DNA of 64,000 bases from Guptibacillus hwajinpoensis (GTDB lineage: Bacteria; Bacillota; Bacilli; Bacillales; Guptibacillaceae). Made by a program: the position numbers and the translations under genes. This document shows, piece by piece, positions 10,660 through 21,171 of this stretch (positions within the stretch are counted from its first letter, which is position 1; each line of letters opens with the position of its first letter). The notes beneath the pieces are model-generated. The model had not been told where the DNA came from and did no database searches. It saw nothing but the letters and a program-made list of their open reading frames with translations. The stretch lies in contig NZ_JAIVKU010000003.1 in the NCBI RefSeq assembly GCF_020524165.1, forward strand, positions 80,135 through 144,134. The letters run 5' to 3'.

Positions 10660-11598
10660 ATGGTTAAAGTTCGTATGAAAGATGTTATTGAAAAATTCAA
10701 TCTGGAGCTTGTGAGCGGTGAAGAAGGGATTCACCGTCCTATTACGACAAGTGATATTTCGCGTCCTGGCTTGGAAATGGCAGGTTTTTTCACTTACTAT
10801 CCAGCAGAACGTTTACAGCTTCTTGGGAAAACGGAAATGTCGTTCTTTCACGGTCTTCCTCAAGATCAAAAGGTGGAGCGAATGCAGAAGCTCTGTACAG
10901 ACGAAACACCAGGCATCGTGCTATCAAGAGATATGGAAGTTCCTGAAGAATTGATTCGTGCGTCGAAAGAAAAGGACGTTCCCATTATACGGTCAACGAT
11001 GACAACAACCCGTTTGAGTAGCCGTTTAACAAACTATCTTGAAAGTCAGCTTGCGCCTAACACAGCGATTCACGGTGTACTTGTTGATATTTATGGTGTC
11101 GGTGTTTTAATTACTGGATCAAGTGGTGTAGGAAAAAGTGAAACGGCTCTTGAGCTTGTTAAACGCGGTCACCGTCTTGTAGCTGATGATTCGGTTGAGA
11201 TTCGTCAAGAAGCGGAAAATACGCTTGTGGGAAGTGCCCCTGAATTGATTCAACATCTACTTGAAATTCGTGGGCTTGGAATTATTAACGTTATGACGTT
11301 ATTCGGTGCAGGAGCCATTCGAAACTACAAGAAAATTTCTCTTGTTATGAATCTGGAACTATGGGATTCCAAAAAAGTGTATGATCGTCTTGGTCTTGAA
11401 GAAGAGTATATGCAAATCATTGATTCAAATGTACCGCGTCTTGTTGTGCCAGTTCGGCCGGGGCGTAACCTTGCCATTATTATCGAGGTTGCTGCGATGA
11501 ACTTCCGTTTGAAAAATATGGGGATGAATGCAGCGAAGCAATTTTCAGAAAGACTAACGAGAGAAATTGAAGATGGAGATGAACACGATAGCATCTAG
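10660..11598 (+). CDS. hprK: HPr kinase/phosphorylase
   Basis: 312-aa bifunctional enzyme that phosphorylates Ser46 of HPr and Crh with ATP or PPi and reverses it with phosphate; it is the sensor of carbon catabolite repression. Walker [10 protein letters not shown] is at residues 153-160 and the HprK/P signature [18 protein letters not shown] follows. The N-terminal DRTGG-like domain is intact. ATG 10660 is chosen over an upstream in-frame TTG at 10615 because AGGAGG (10647-10652) sits directly before it. It opens the hprK-lgt-yvoD-ppaX-yvoF operon, whose ppaX product removes the PPi made by HprK. Confidence 0.98.
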   Translation: MVKVRMKDVIEKFNLELVSGEEGIHRPITTSDISRPGLEMAGFFTYYPAERLQLLGKTEMSFFHGLPQDQKVERMQKLCTDETPGIVLSRDMEVPEELIRASKEKDVPIIRSTMTTTRLSSRLTNYLESQLAPNTAIHGVLVDIYGVGVLITGSSGVGKSETALELVKRGHRLVADDSVEIRQEAENTLVGSAPELIQHLLEIRGLGIINVMTLFGAGAIRNYKKISLVMNLELWDSKKVYDRLGLEEEYMQIIDSNVPRLVVPVRPGRNLAIIIEVAAMNFRLKNMGMNAAKQFSERLTREIEDGDEHDSI

Positions 11599-11634
11599 TC
11601 TAATGTAGGATATGGATAAAGGAGAGACAACAAT

Positions 11635-12447
11635 ATGTTAGCCTCAATACAGCCTCTTGATCGTGTCGCGCTAGAGCTTGGACCGATCTCAATTTACTGG
11701 TACGGCATCATCATTGCTTTAGGTGCATACCTTGGTTTACTTTTAGCCATCAGGGAAACACAACGCCAGGGATTACCGAAAGAAACGTTTGTTGATCTTA
11801 TTTTATGGGCTGTTCCGATTGCGATTATTTCAGCTCGTATTTACTATGTAACATTCCAATGGAGCTACTACAAAGATAATCCTGGTGATATCTTTGCGAT
11901 TTGGGAAGGGGGTATTGCGATTCACGGTGCCTTAATTGGATCTGTGATTACAGCCCTGATCTTTACTAGAAAACGCGGTCTTTCATTCTGGAAAATTGCA
12001 GATATTGCTGCACCAAGTATCATTCTTGGTCAAGCCATTGGTCGCTGGGGGAACTTTATGAACCAGGAGGCACATGGCGGACCTGTCACAAGAGCGTTTC
12101 TTGAGAACTTAATGCTTCCTGATTTTATTATTAATCAAATGTACATTGATGGGACTTATTATCATCCGACATTTCTTTATGAGTCACTTTGGAATTTAAT
12201 CGGTGTTATCCTCCTGGTTATTCTTCAACGAACATCAGTGAAGCGAGGAGAAGTTTTCCTCTCTTACGTCATTTGGTATTCATTCGGACGTTACTTTATT
12301 GAAGGTTTGCGAACAGATAGTCTCATGTTGACAGAAACATTGAGGATCGCTCAGGTTATATCGATCGTACTGATCATTGTATCGATTGCATTAATCATTT
12401 ATCGTCGTATGGTTATGAAAGCAAAGCCTTATAACGAAAAAGGATAG
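11635..12447 (+). CDS. lgt: Prolipoprotein diacylglyceryl transferase
   Basis: 270-aa membrane enzyme that transfers diacylglycerol to the lipobox cysteine of prelipoproteins, the first step of lipoprotein maturation. It shows the Lgt pattern: [26 protein letters not shown] and the signature [14 protein letters not shown], with about seven hydrophobic helices. The start follows AAAGGAGAG. It lies 36 bases after hprK, as in B. subtilis. A client lipoprotein gene, the SurA_N protein at 55 kb, is also in the window. Confidence 0.97.
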   Translation: MLASIQPLDRVALELGPISIYWYGIIIALGAYLGLLLAIRETQRQGLPKETFVDLILWAVPIAIISARIYYVTFQWSYYKDNPGDIFAIWEGGIAIHGALIGSVITALIFTRKRGLSFWKIADIAAPSIILGQAIGRWGNFMNQEAHGGPVTRAFLENLMLPDFIINQMYIDGTYYHPTFLYESLWNLIGVILLVILQRTSVKRGEVFLSYVIWYSFGRYFIEGLRTDSLMLTETLRIAQVISIVLIIVSIALIIYRRMVMKAKPYNEKG

Positions 12448-12458
12448 GGGGCGCGGCT

Positions 12459-13406
12459 GTGGGTATTTTGCGACGTGGTTTAAAAGCAGGACTAATGACG
12501 ACGTGGGAGCTTGGAAAAATCATTTTTCCAATCACCTTAATTATGACCCTTCTTCGCTATACACCTGTCCTCGAATGGATCGTCACCCTAATTGCCCCTA
12601 TCATGAAATGGATTGGTTTGTCAGGCGATGCAGCCATACCTTTAGTTCTAGGTAATTTCTTGAATCTTTATGCAGGTATTGGTGCCATTTTAACACTGGA
12701 TTTAACGGTTAAAGAGGTTTTCATTTTGGCTGTTATGCTATCCTTCTCACATAATTTATTGATTGAGTCAGGAGTGGCGGCAAGAGTTGGTGTAAAACTA
12801 TGGGTCATTCTTGCTGTAAGAATTGGACTTGCCGTGCTATCTGCTTTTGTGATTAATCTTGTTTGGCAAGGTGGGGGCGAACAAGCGGCTTACGGACTTG
12901 TTTCTCAAACGAATGAAACGGTTAGCGGCTTCTGGCCGATTGTTCTTCAAGGGTTAGAAAAAGCGTCACTAGGCATTCTTCAGCTTGCTTTAATTGTCAT
13001 TCCGCTGATGATTTTTATCCAGGTGATGAAAGATTTGTCATGGCTTAAGACTTTCTCGCGTTGGATGGCGCCTGTGACAAGAAGCCTTGGCATGAAAGAA
13101 AATACTTCGACAACGCTTGCCGCTGGTCTTGTGTTTGGGCTAGCTTACGGGGCTGGTGTAATGATCCAGGCTGTTAAGGATGATGGCGTAGAGAAAAAAG
13201 ATCTTTATTTAGCGTTTATTTTTCTCGTAGCGTGCCATGCTGTCATTGAGGATACTCTAATTTTCATTCCACTTGGGATTCCGGTCATCTGGCTACTTCT
13301 CGTTAGACTGGTGACAGCGATTCTTCTCACAATCATCATCTCAATCATATGGAAACGACGTGAATTAAATGCTTCAAAAAGAAAGGAACCATCGTATGAG
13401 TATTAA
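12459..13406 (+). CDS. yvoD: YvoD-like nucleoside-recognition (Gate) domain membrane protein
   Basis: 315-aa polytopic membrane protein with two related halves of the Gate/nucleoside-recognition type (GNFLNLYAGIGAILTLD in the first half, GLVFGLAYGAGVMIQ in the second), as in spore-maturation-type proteins. Its transport substrate is unknown. GTG start at 12459 behind AGGGGGC. It overlaps the start of ppaX by 11 bases, which indicates translational coupling within the hprK operon. The position between lgt and ppaX matches B. subtilis yvoD. Confidence 0.85.
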   Translation: MGILRRGLKAGLMTTWELGKIIFPITLIMTLLRYTPVLEWIVTLIAPIMKWIGLSGDAAIPLVLGNFLNLYAGIGAILTLDLTVKEVFILAVMLSFSHNLLIESGVAARVGVKLWVILAVRIGLAVLSAFVINLVWQGGGEQAAYGLVSQTNETVSGFWPIVLQGLEKASLGILQLALIVIPLMIFIQVMKDLSWLKTFSRWMAPVTRSLGMKENTSTTLAAGLVFGLAYGAGVMIQAVKDDGVEKKDLYLAFIFLVACHAVIEDTLIFIPLGIPVIWLLLVRLVTAILLTIIISIIWKRRELNASKRKEPSYEY

Positions 13407-14040
13407 CACAATTTTATTTGACTTAGACGGAACATTGATTAATACAAATGATTTAATAATGGCCTCATTTAAACATACCTTTGATCATTTTTATCCTGGT
13501 CGTTACGAGGATGAAGAATTAAAACAGTTTATTGGAGAGCCTCTTTACTTAACGTTTGCCAAGCATGATGAAAGCCGTGCAGAAGAAATGGTTGCTTTTT
13601 ATCGTGACCATAATATTACAAATCACGATATGCTCGTCACAGAATTCGAAGGCGTGTTTGAAACGGTGAAGATGTTGTCTGAAAAGGGTTATAAGCTTGC
13701 GATCGTCACCTCGAAAATGAGAAATACGGTGGAAATGGGATTAAAGCTAACGAACCTTGATCAATTTTTCCCTGTGGTTATCACGGTGGATGAAGTCGAT
13801 CATCCTAAACCACACCCTGAGCAGCTTGAAACAGCTATGAACAAACTCGGTTCTGTTCGTGAAGAAACGCTGATGGTGGGAGATAGCCAATATGATATTC
13901 TAGCTGGACAAAATGCAGGTGTAACGACGGTCGGTGTTTCTTGGACCATTAAAGGGTGCGACTTTCTTGCTTCATTTAAGCCAGATTACCTGGTTGATCA
14001 TATGGGAGAAATTCTTGCGATTGCTGGAGCTGACAAGTGA
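13396..14040 (+). CDS. ppaX: Pyrophosphatase PpaX (HAD family)
   Basis: 214-aa HAD-like phosphatase that hydrolyses the pyrophosphate released when HprK/P dephosphorylates Ser-P-HPr. Motif I FDLDGTLINTND carries the two catalytic aspartates. Motif II IVTSK, the motif III lysine in HPKPHPE and motif IV VGDSQYD are present. The N-terminus MSINTILFDLDGTLINT closely matches the B. subtilis enzyme, so ATG 13396 is used (GAAAGGAA upstream) rather than the in-frame ATG at 13369. It is the functional partner of hprK in the same operon. Confidence 0.95.
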   Translation: MSINTILFDLDGTLINTNDLIMASFKHTFDHFYPGRYEDEELKQFIGEPLYLTFAKHDESRAEEMVAFYRDHNITNHDMLVTEFEGVFETVKMLSEKGYKLAIVTSKMRNTVEMGLKLTNLDQFFPVVITVDEVDHPKPHPEQLETAMNKLGSVREETLMVGDSQYDILAGQNAGVTTVGVSWTIKGCDFLASFKPDYLVDHMGEILAIAGADK

Positions 14041-14543
14041 GAAACACCGAGCGGTACCCCGTTACAGGTAGCAACGCTCTCTGGCAAATTTATAAAACCG
14101 TTCCGTTTTGGAAGGTAGTTAAGAACTTTATTGTGATCCAGATCGCTCGCTATACGCCGTTTATTCCATTGAAGAACTGGTTGTATAAAACGTTTCTTGG
14201 CGTGAAAATTGGTGACCAAACAGCATTTGCCCTCATGGTGATGTTTGACATTATGTTTCCGGAAAGAATTTCAGTTGGAAAAAACGCCATTATTGGCTAT
14301 AATACAACGATTCTCGCTCATGAATATTTAATTGATGAGTATCGCCTTGGCGATGTTGTCATTGGTGATCAGGTGATGATTGGAGCGAACAGTACATTGT
14401 TACCTGGCATTACGATTGGTGACGGTGCCATCGTATCGGCTGGGACGCTTGTTCATAAAAGTGTGCCAGCAGGGGCTTTTGTTGGTGGAAATCCGATGCA
14501 GGTCATTTATACGAAAGAAGAACGAGCAAAGCACGAAATATAA
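14037..14543 (+). CDS. yvoF: YvoF-like hexapeptide-repeat acyltransferase
   Basis: 168-aa left-handed beta-helix acetyltransferase-like protein. The C-terminal half has hexapeptide-repeat turns (VGKNAIIGYNTTILAHEY, LGDVVIGDQVMIGANSTL, ITIGDGAIVSAGTLV). The N-terminal half (FWKVVKNFIVIQIARYTPFIPLKNWLY) is typical of YvoF. The substrate is unknown. A GTG start at 14037 overlaps the ppaX TGA stop (GTGA), implying coupling. It is the last gene of the operon and runs directly into a terminator. Confidence 0.88.
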   Translation: MRNTERYPVTGSNALWQIYKTVPFWKVVKNFIVIQIARYTPFIPLKNWLYKTFLGVKIGDQTAFALMVMFDIMFPERISVGKNAIIGYNTTILAHEYLIDEYRLGDVVIGDQVMIGANSTLLPGITIGDGAIVSAGTLVHKSVPAGAFVGGNPMQVIYTKEERAKHEI

Positions 14544-14544
14544 A

Positions 14545-14574
14545 AAAACCCGCAGCATGTGCTGCGGGTTTTCT
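14545..14574. terminator. Bidirectional terminator between yvoF and mapB
   Basis: GC-rich palindrome AACCCGCAGCA / TGCTGCGGGTT flanked by A and T runs, placed between convergent genes. Confidence 0.88.
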
Positions 14575-14579
14575 TGTTA

Positions 14580-15335
14580 TTACTCATCACCCTGATCTGT
14601 TAGAATAACAGGACCGTCTTTTGTGATCGCAAGCGTATGTTCATATTGAGCAGATGTTGAACCATCTACTGTGCGAGCTGTCCAACCATCTTCGTCAATT
14701 GTGCTAAACGGTGCCCCGATGTTTAACATTGGCTCAATTGTAATAACCATACCTTCTTTTAGTCGGGCACCAGTACCTGGCTGACCGAAATGTGGAATCA
14801 TTGGTTCTTCATGGAGCGTAGGTCCGATGCCGTGTCCAGTGAAATCACGAACAACTCCGAATCCTTCTGCTTCTGCATACTTTTGAATCGCATGACCGAT
14901 ATCGCCAATACGATTGCCGATGACGGCTTGCTCGATGCCTAAGTAGAGAGATTTTTTCGTCGCTTCAAGCAAATGCTGCTTTTCCTCTGAGATTTCTCCT
15001 ACTGCATACGTCCAAGCTGAATCAGCGAGTGCGCCATTTAAATTCACAACCATATCGATTGTAACGATGTCGCCTTCTTTAAGTTTCCTTGAACCTGGGA
15101 AACCGTGACAAATGACATCATTTACAGAAGCACATGTGGCATAAGGGTAGTCTTGGTAGCCTTTTTGCTCTGGTGTAGCCCCACGCTCTTCTAAAAAAAG
15201 TTCTACAAAGTCATCGATTTGTTTTGTTGTGATACCTGGCTTAATCATACTGCGAAGTTCTTTGTGACAGTCTGCCAGAACCTCACCTGCTTCTTTCATT
15301 AATTGAATTTCTCGGCTTGTTTTACGGTGAATCAT
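14580..15335 (-). CDS. mapB: Methionine aminopeptidase type I (MapB/YflG-like)
   Basis: 251-aa enzyme that removes the initiator methionine from nascent proteins. All five metal ligands can be placed: D in VTIDMVVN, D in ALADSAWT, H in DFTGHGIGP, E in VITIEPM and E in AQYEHTL. Its slightly longer form and isolated position, not in the ribosomal-protein operon with adk and infA, fit the second B. subtilis paralogue (YflG/MapB), so a housekeeping map is probably elsewhere. It is convergent with yvoF and followed on the same strand by no further gene. Confidence 0.9.
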   Translation of the reverse strand: MIHRKTSREIQLMKEAGEVLADCHKELRSMIKPGITTKQIDDFVELFLEERGATPEQKGYQDYPYATCASVNDVICHGFPGSRKLKEGDIVTIDMVVNLNGALADSAWTYAVGEISEEKQHLLEATKKSLYLGIEQAVIGNRIGDIGHAIQKYAEAEGFGVVRDFTGHGIGPTLHEEPMIPHFGQPGTGARLKEGMVITIEPMLNIGAPFSTIDEDGWTARTVDGSTSAQYEHTLAITKDGPVILTDQGDE

Positions 15336-15458
15336 GTTTTCGCCTACTTTCTGCGTTTTCGTTCAATCCGTTAGCAGGACATGTCTCCATCATGTGAAGT
15401 CGAAGTCCAATTTCTAACACGTTATGCGGAAGATCTTCCCTCAGTTACTGTAACAAAA

Positions 15459-15484
15459 AAGCCCACAAATTGCAGGCTTCTTGA
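15459..15484 (-). terminator. Terminator of the Ca2+/H+ antiporter gene (minus strand)
   Basis: On the minus strand AAGCCTGCA / TGTGGGCTT (two G-T wobbles) encloses ATT and is followed by TTTTTTG, directly after the cax stop. Confidence 0.75.
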
Positions 15485-16546
15485 TTAAAGTAAGTAAAAT
15501 CCAATCCCCATAATTAAGTAAGCAGCAAGTAACGTCGCTCCTTCAAACCAGTTTGTTTCTCCATCATTACTGATGACGATCGTGAGCAATACGGCTGTTA
15601 CCATCGTCACAAGCTCTGGCAATGTAAAAACGAGTGACATTTGTACTGGGAAGAAAAGTGAGATGAGGACGAGAATTGGTGCGACAAACATAGCCACTTG
15701 AAGCGTTGAACCGACTGCTATTTCAACAGCTACATCCATTTTATTTTTGTAAGCCATGATGATCGCAGAAGCATGCTCAGCAGCATTTCCCACAATGGCC
15801 ACAATGATGACCCCAATGAATAATTCGCTCCATCCAAATGTATCTCCAACCGTCTCGAACGTATGCACAAGACTTTCGGACACATAAGCTACTGCCGCAG
15901 TTGAAAGGGCTAACACGAGGATGGCCTTTTTGCTCGTCCACTCAGGTTCTTCATGAGTCTGTTCGTCTGCTTTATCAGAGACATGCTGATAGACACCGCG
16001 ATGCGTGACAAGCTTAAAGAAAAGCGCAGCAAGGTAAAGAACGATCAGGATAATGGAGATGCCAGTACTTAATGAAATCGCTTCTGCCTCACTCATGTTC
16101 ATTGAGAATACTTCAGGGATAACAAAAGCCACGATCACACCAAACATCAGAAGTCCGGAATTGTGCCTGGCATCATAAACGTTGAATTTTTGTCTTTTAA
16201 ACTTTAATCCTCCAACGAAAAAAGATAGTCCAGCGACAAGTAGCAAGTTTCCTAATACCGATCCAGTTAGTGAAGCAAGCACAATTTCAATTAATCCTTC
16301 TTTTAATGCGAAAATGGAAATAATGAGTTCTACGGCATTTCCGAAGGTGGCGTTTAGTAATCCACCAATCCTTGGTCCCGAAATCACGGCAAGACTTTCG
16401 GTCGCTCTTCCCATATAAGCCGCAAGAGAAACAATGGTTAAGCAGTAGACAACAAACATTAGCGTTTGAGACCAGTGAAGAAGGCTTCCTGCAACGGATA
16501 GGGGAACTCCGATGATCACGAGGAAAAAGAAAATTTTATTAACCAC
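15485..16546 (-). CDS. Ca2+/H+ (cation) antiporter, CaCA family
   Basis: 353-aa transporter with about eleven membrane helices. The two alpha repeats that form the ion path are clear: GGLLNATFGNAVELIISIFAL and, in the second half, VGNAAEHASAIIMAYKNKMD. An acidic cytosolic loop (KADEQTHEEPEW) separates the halves. This is the YfkE/ChaA type of calcium exporter. The start is taken as GTG at 16546 because AGAGAGGA lies 8 bases upstream and VNKIFFF aligns with the family N-terminus; an in-frame ATG at 16555 overlaps that site. It is a monocistronic unit divergent from the his operon. Confidence 0.88.
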   Translation of the reverse strand: MVNKIFFFLVIIGVPLSVAGSLLHWSQTLMFVVYCLTIVSLAAYMGRATESLAVISGPRIGGLLNATFGNAVELIISIFALKEGLIEIVLASLTGSVLGNLLLVAGLSFFVGGLKFKRQKFNVYDARHNSGLLMFGVIVAFVIPEVFSMNMSEAEAISLSTGISIILIVLYLAALFFKLVTHRGVYQHVSDKADEQTHEEPEWTSKKAILVLALSTAAVAYVSESLVHTFETVGDTFGWSELFIGVIIVAIVGNAAEHASAIIMAYKNKMDVAVEIAVGSTLQVAMFVAPILVLISLFFPVQMSLVFTLPELVTMVTAVLLTIVISNDGETNWFEGATLLAAYLIMGIGFYLL

Positions 16547-16555
16547 GTGGCACAT

Positions 16556-16772
16556 CCTCTCTTTTCATCATTTATTCTTTTCCTTATTATAGATTTCCTT
16601 AATTGGAAAAGAAAGTTTCTTTCATAGCTAATACCCCAATTGACGGATAAGTGATCACGATTACGAGAAATAACACCAACAATCGACATCATTCTTTAAG
16701 ATGACCTAAAAAATAAAGGTAATTCACCTTGGAGTACAGAAAAGGAGTAAAGGGAATAATGCCCCTTATTGG
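16556..16772. other. Intergenic region between cax and the his promoter
   Basis: About 220 bp without an open frame. It holds two short inverted repeats (AAGGTAATTCACCTT at ~16718 and AAGGG...CCCCTT at ~16751). No T-box landmarks (specifier loop, TGGNACCGCG) are visible, so histidine-tRNA-sensing control is not supported. Confidence 0.5.
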
Positions 16773-16801
16773 TTGACGAAAAAAATAAAGGCGTGTAAAC
16801 T
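16773..16801 (+). promoter_or_regulatory. Promoter of the his operon (SigA type)
   Basis: TTGACG (16773-16778), a 17-base spacer and TAAACT (16796-16801), about 60 bases upstream of hisZ. Confidence 0.7.
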
Positions 16802-16860
16802 ACAAATAACTTCATCTTGTTAGTATGTTAGCGAACTAAAGGAAATGTGAGGTGCACAGA

Positions 16861-18039
16861 ATGACAAGACCATTCGTATTTGAGAAACCGCTCGGTATGC
16901 GCGATACGCTACCGGTCCTATATGACTTGAAAACAAGCATTCGAGAAAAGATTCAGCGTGTAACAGAGGGATGGGGCTATCGTTTTATGAACACTCCTAC
17001 GCTAGAGTACTATGAAACGGTCGGCGAAGCTTCTGCCATTCTTGATCAGCAGCTTTTTAAACTGCTTGACCAGCGTGGCAATACGCTCGTCCTAAGACCT
17101 GATATGACGGCACCAATTGCTCGTGTCGCAGCTTCAAGTCTTAAAAACGAACCATTTCCACTCCGTCTTGCCTATGATTCCAACGTGTTTCGCGCACAAG
17201 AAGACGAAGGTGGAAAGCCAGCTGAATTTGAACAAATTGGTGTCGAGTTAATCGGAGATCGAACAACTAGTGCTGATGCAGAAGTGATCGCATTAATGGC
17301 TGCTGTTTTAGAAAAAGCAGGCCTTGAAGATTTTCAGATCGCTATTGGTCACGTTGGTTTTATTCAAGAACTGTTTCTATCGATCGTTGGAAACGAAGAA
17401 CGCGCGGCTGTGCTTCGCCGTTATTTATATGAAAAAAATTACGTAGGCTACCGTCAGCATGTTCGGGAAATGCCGCTATCGACCATCGATCAAAAAAGGT
17501 TAATGGCACTGCTTACGCTTCGCGGTGATGGATCAAAATTAGAAGAAGCAATTGAACTTCTTCCTAATGAAGCTGGTGAACGAGTTCTTGATGAGCTACG
17601 CACGTTATTACATACGCTCAAGGCTTATGGTGTAGCGGATCAAGTGAAATTCGATTTTACACTTGTGAGCCATATGAGTTACTACACAGGCGTTGTATTC
17701 GAAGGTTATGCGAACAACCTTGGCGTGCCTTTAAGTAACGGGGGACGTTATGATGAGTTGCTCGAGCGCTTTGATCGTCCTGCGCAGGCAACTGGTTTTG
17801 GGATTCGCCTTGATCACCTTGCAGAAGCGCTTGGCGTAACGGATAATGAGCGCCTTCCAAATGCCATTATTTTCAGTCCTGAACGAAGAGAAGAAGCCAT
17901 TCAACAGGCGTCAGAACGACGAGCTGATGGGGAGAAGGTTGTTGTGCAGGAGTTAAGCGGTATAACGAATCTTGACGCTTACTCTGAGCGTTTTGATGAC
18001 GTGACATATTTAATCGGTAAAAACGGAAAGGGGATGTAG
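16861..18039 (+). CDS. hisZ: ATP phosphoribosyltransferase regulatory subunit
   Basis: 392-aa HisZ, a histidyl-tRNA-synthetase-like protein that lacks aminoacylation activity and is required by the short form of HisG. The HisRS-like motif 1 region ([12 protein letters not shown]), motif 2 ([10 protein letters not shown]...[23 protein letters not shown], split here by a gap) and the glycine-rich [13 protein letters not shown] are visible. The anticodon-binding domain of true HisRS is reduced. ATG 16861 is preferred to an in-frame GTG at 16852, because GTGAGGTG sits at the right distance from it. It is the first gene of hisZGDBHAFI. Confidence 0.95.
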   Translation: MTRPFVFEKPLGMRDTLPVLYDLKTSIREKIQRVTEGWGYRFMNTPTLEYYETVGEASAILDQQLFKLLDQRGNTLVLRPDMTAPIARVAASSLKNEPFPLRLAYDSNVFRAQEDEGGKPAEFEQIGVELIGDRTTSADAEVIALMAAVLEKAGLEDFQIAIGHVGFIQELFLSIVGNEERAAVLRRYLYEKNYVGYRQHVREMPLSTIDQKRLMALLTLRGDGSKLEEAIELLPNEAGERVLDELRTLLHTLKAYGVADQVKFDFTLVSHMSYYTGVVFEGYANNLGVPLSNGGRYDELLERFDRPAQATGFGIRLDHLAEALGVTDNERLPNAIIFSPERREEAIQQASERRADGEKVVVQELSGITNLDAYSERFDDVTYLIGKNGKGM

Positions 18040-18041
18040 TC

Positions 18042-18683
18042 ATGCTAACGATGGCCATGCCGAAAGGGCGTATTTTTGAAGAAGCGGTTGAATTGCTTCG
18101 AAATGCTGGTTATCAACTTCCCCCTGAGTTTGATGATTCACGGAAGTTAATTATCGATATAGAAGAAGAAAACCTACGCTTTATTTTAGCGAAACCAATG
18201 GATGTTCCAACATACGTTGAGCACGGAGTAGCGGATGTTGGGATTGCGGGTAAAGACGTCATGCTTGAAGAGGAACGAAATGTTTATGAAGTGCTTGATC
18301 TGAAAATTAGTGGCTGTTATCTCGCTGTTGCCGGGCTTTCAGATGGACCGATTAAAGGGGTGGCACCAAAGATCGCGACAAAATATCCGAACGTTGCGTC
18401 AAATTACTTCCGTCAGCAAGGAGAACAAGTTGAAATCATTAAACTAAACGGATCGATTGAGCTTGCTCCACTCATTGGTCTTGCAGACCGCATTGTTGAT
18501 ATTGTCTCAACAGGTCGAACGCTAACAGAAAACGGTTTAATGGAAACGGCATTTATTGAGCCGATCACATCACGCTTTATTGTGAACCCGGTAAGTTATC
18601 GGACGAAAGACGCCATTATTGACGATATGGTCGAACGTCTTTCAGCGGTTGTGGAAGGAGAGAGTGCAGATGAGAATCGTTAA
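18042..18683 (+). CDS. hisG: ATP phosphoribosyltransferase, short form catalytic subunit
   Basis: 213-aa HisG_S, which condenses ATP and PRPP in the first committed step of histidine synthesis. The short length, lacking the C-terminal regulatory domain, explains the hisZ partner directly upstream. Landmarks: [15 protein letters not shown] at the N-terminus, [16 protein letters not shown], and the PRPP-binding loop [29 protein letters not shown] ends the hisZ frame. Its last 14 bases overlap hisD. Confidence 0.96.
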   Translation: MLTMAMPKGRIFEEAVELLRNAGYQLPPEFDDSRKLIIDIEEENLRFILAKPMDVPTYVEHGVADVGIAGKDVMLEEERNVYEVLDLKISGCYLAVAGLSDGPIKGVAPKIATKYPNVASNYFRQQGEQVEIIKLNGSIELAPLIGLADRIVDIVSTGRTLTENGLMETAFIEPITSRFIVNPVSYRTKDAIIDDMVERLSAVVEGESADENR

Positions 18684-19944
18684 TCGGGACGAAGATATTT
18701 CCATTAAACGATCGATTGAGCAAGGTACAGAAGAGCAGCGTCAGGCTGTTCTTTCGATTCTTTCACAAGTGAAAGCAACTGGTGATGAAGCTGTTAAGGA
18801 AAACACAAAGAAGTTTGATGGAGCAGACTTAACAGAACTGCGCGTTTCAGCTGAAGAAATCGAAAGAGCCTATGGTGATTTAACTGAAGAGCTCATTACA
18901 ATGATTAAACAGGCTGCAAAAAACATCCAAACGTTTCACGAGCGTCAGCGCCGCCAGTCATGGTTTACGACGGCTGAAGACGGCACCATGCTAGGGCAAA
19001 AAGTGACGCCTCTTGATTCTGTTGGTGTTTATGTTCCTGGTGGAAAAGCAGCTTATCCTTCTTCGGTTTTAATGAACGTAATCCCTGCGATCGCAGCAGG
19101 TGTAAAGCGAATTGCGATGGTCACACCGCCTGATTCAAACGGTAACGTTCCTTCTGGCGTTCTCGTTGCAGCAAATGAAGTTGGCGTAACGGAAGTCTTT
19201 AAAGTTGGTGGCGCTCAAGCAGTTGCAGCACTCGCATATGGGACAGAAACAATTGCTCCTGTAGATAAAATTGTAGGGCCGGGTAATATTTTCGTTGCGC
19301 TTGCGAAACGAGAAGTATTTGGAATCGTCGATATCGATATGATCGCTGGCCCAAGTGAAATTGTTGTGCTAGCGGATGAAAATGCGAATCCAGCCTATGT
19401 TGCAGCAGACTTATTATCACAAGCAGAACACGATGAGCGTGCTAGTGCTGTTCTAGTAACAACGTCAGCGACTCTTGCTGAGCGTGTTCAAGAAGAAGTG
19501 AACCACCAGCTTGTTGAACTTCCACGTGCTGAAATTGCTTCAAGATCGATTGAGGATTATGGCATGATTTACGTCGTTGAACACCTTGCGGAAGCGGTTG
19601 AAGCCGTTAATGAACTTGCTCCTGAGCACCTTGAAATTATGGTCGATGAACCGATGACGCTGCTTGGAAAAATTCGTCACGCCGGGGCGATTTTCCTCGG
19701 TCCTTATAGCTCTGAACCTGTTGGGGATTATTTTGCTGGACCTAACCACGTGCTTCCAACGAATGGAACAGCACGCTTTTCAAGTCCACTCTCAGTAGAT
19801 GACTTTATAAAAAAATCGAGCGTTATTTCTTATAGTAAAGAAGCAATGAGAACGAACGGTAGTAGCATCGTAGCACTCGCTAAGCTTGAAGGGCTTGATG
19901 CTCATGCAAAAGCCGTTGAACTTCGATTGGGGGATTTAAAATGA
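18670..19944 (+). CDS. hisD: Histidinol dehydrogenase
   Basis: 424-aa NAD- and zinc-dependent enzyme performing the last two oxidations, histidinol to histidine. Motifs: [19 protein letters not shown], the metal/substrate region [23 protein letters not shown], and the C-terminal [27 protein letters not shown] region. ATG 18670 is chosen because GAAGGAGAG lies just before it within hisG and MRIVNRDED starts the family alignment. It overlaps hisG by 14 bases and hisB by 4. Confidence 0.96.
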   Translation: MRIVNRDEDISIKRSIEQGTEEQRQAVLSILSQVKATGDEAVKENTKKFDGADLTELRVSAEEIERAYGDLTEELITMIKQAAKNIQTFHERQRRQSWFTTAEDGTMLGQKVTPLDSVGVYVPGGKAAYPSSVLMNVIPAIAAGVKRIAMVTPPDSNGNVPSGVLVAANEVGVTEVFKVGGAQAVAALAYGTETIAPVDKIVGPGNIFVALAKREVFGIVDIDMIAGPSEIVVLADENANPAYVAADLLSQAEHDERASAVLVTTSATLAERVQEEVNHQLVELPRAEIASRSIEDYGMIYVVEHLAEAVEAVNELAPEHLEIMVDEPMTLLGKIRHAGAIFLGPYSSEPVGDYFAGPNHVLPTNGTARFSSPLSVDDFIKKSSVISYSKEAMRTNGSSIVALAKLEGLDAHAKAVELRLGDLK

Positions 19945-20534
19945 GTGAAGAGAGAAAAAGTTCCATTTCGAGAGAAACTTCTGAAACATCGATTAACCTA
20001 TCCTTTGGGGTGGACGGAAGCGGAAAAACCGATTTACAAACCGGCGTACCGTTTCTTACCCACATGCTTGATTTATTTACAAAGCATGGCAAGTTTGATT
20101 TAGCAATCGCGGCAAATGGAGACATTGAAGTTGATGATCACCACACAACAGAGGATATTGGTATTTGCATTGGTGAAGCACTAAAACAAGCGCTTGGTAC
20201 TAAAGAAGGCATTAAGCGATATGGGAATGCGTTTGTTCCAATGGATGACGCGCTTGCTCAGGTTGTCGTGGATTTAAGTAATCGTCCTCACCTTGAATAT
20301 CGGGTAGAACTCCCATCGACGCGCGTTGGAACATTTGATACGGAATTGGTCCATGAATTTTTGTGGAAGCTTGCGATTGAAGCAAGAATGAACTTACACG
20401 TGATTGTTCACTATGGTCACAATACGCACCATATCATTGAAGCGATTTTTAAAGCACTCGGCCGTGCTCTAGATGAAGCGACGCTTATTGATCCCCGAGT
20501 AAAAGGTGTGCCATCAACGAAAGGAATGCTTTAA
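19941..20534 (+). CDS. hisB: Imidazoleglycerol-phosphate dehydratase
   Basis: 197-aa monofunctional IGPD, catalysing the sixth step of histidine synthesis. The manganese-binding motif [17 protein letters not shown] and its second copy [21 protein letters not shown] are both present. There is no fused phosphatase domain, unlike the enterobacterial HisNB, so histidinol-phosphate phosphatase must be encoded elsewhere. Start ATG overlaps the hisD stop (ATGA). The first ~12 residues ([12 protein letters not shown]) are more charged than usual, but the frame is well supported. Confidence 0.96.
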   Translation: MSEERKSSISRETSETSINLSFGVDGSGKTDLQTGVPFLTHMLDLFTKHGKFDLAIAANGDIEVDDHHTTEDIGICIGEALKQALGTKEGIKRYGNAFVPMDDALAQVVVDLSNRPHLEYRVELPSTRVGTFDTELVHEFLWKLAIEARMNLHVIVHYGHNTHHIIEAIFKALGRALDEATLIDPRVKGVPSTKGML

Positions 20535-21170
20535 ATGATCGGTATTGTTGATTACGGGATGGGGAATTTATACAGCGTAAGTAAAGCGCTTGAGCGCCTT
20601 GGATATGATTATTTTGTTTCAGAGGATGAAAAGGAGCTCGCAAAAGCGACGGGACTTCTTCTTCCTGGAGTCGGTTCTTTTCGAGATGCGATGGCGATTT
20701 TAACCGAAACGGGCTTAAAAGCTTTTATTGAAAAAGAAGTAGAAGCGGGTAAACCGTTACTTGGCATTTGTCTTGGCATGCAGCTTCTGTTTGAAGAAAG
20801 TGATGAAAACGGTTATGCAGAAGGATTCTCTTTTTTACCGGGGAAAGTAAAGAAGTTTCCTGGCAAAGATGCAGCTGGTAATCCCTATAAAGTTCCGCAT
20901 ATGGGGTGGAACAAACTAGTGATCCATCAGCCTGATTCCTTTTTAATGAATGATGTCGGTGATGAGCACGTCTATTTTGTCCACTCCTATTATGTGGATA
21001 CAGGTGATCGTGATGTATTAATCTCAACAGCAGATTATGCTGAGGAAGTTCCGGCTGTCGTAGGTAAAGGAAAGGTGTTTGGCACCCAGTTCCACCCAGA
21101 GAAAAGTAGCCATGCTGGTCTTGCGATTCTAAAAAACTATGCCCAATACGTAGAAAGGAATGACGCATAA
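20535..21170 (+). CDS. hisH: Imidazole glycerol phosphate synthase, glutaminase subunit
   Basis: 211-aa class I glutamine amidotransferase that feeds ammonia to HisF. The nucleophile elbow GICLGMQLL carries the catalytic cysteine, and the His/Glu pair lies in [11 protein letters not shown]. The N-terminal [21 protein letters not shown] is typical. It begins on the base after the hisB stop, with the ribosome-binding site inside hisB (GAAAGGAATG). Confidence 0.96.
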   Translation: MIGIVDYGMGNLYSVSKALERLGYDYFVSEDEKELAKATGLLLPGVGSFRDAMAILTETGLKAFIEKEVEAGKPLLGICLGMQLLFEESDENGYAEGFSFLPGKVKKFPGKDAAGNPYKVPHMGWNKLVIHQPDSFLMNDVGDEHVYFVHSYYVDTGDRDVLISTADYAEEVPAVVGKGKVFGTQFHPEKSSHAGLAILKNYAQYVERNDA

Positions 21171-21171
21171 G

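Noticed and set aside
16556..16860. T-box riboswitch before the his operon
   Set aside because: No TGGNACCGCG antiterminator box, no specifier domain and no terminator immediately before hisZ.
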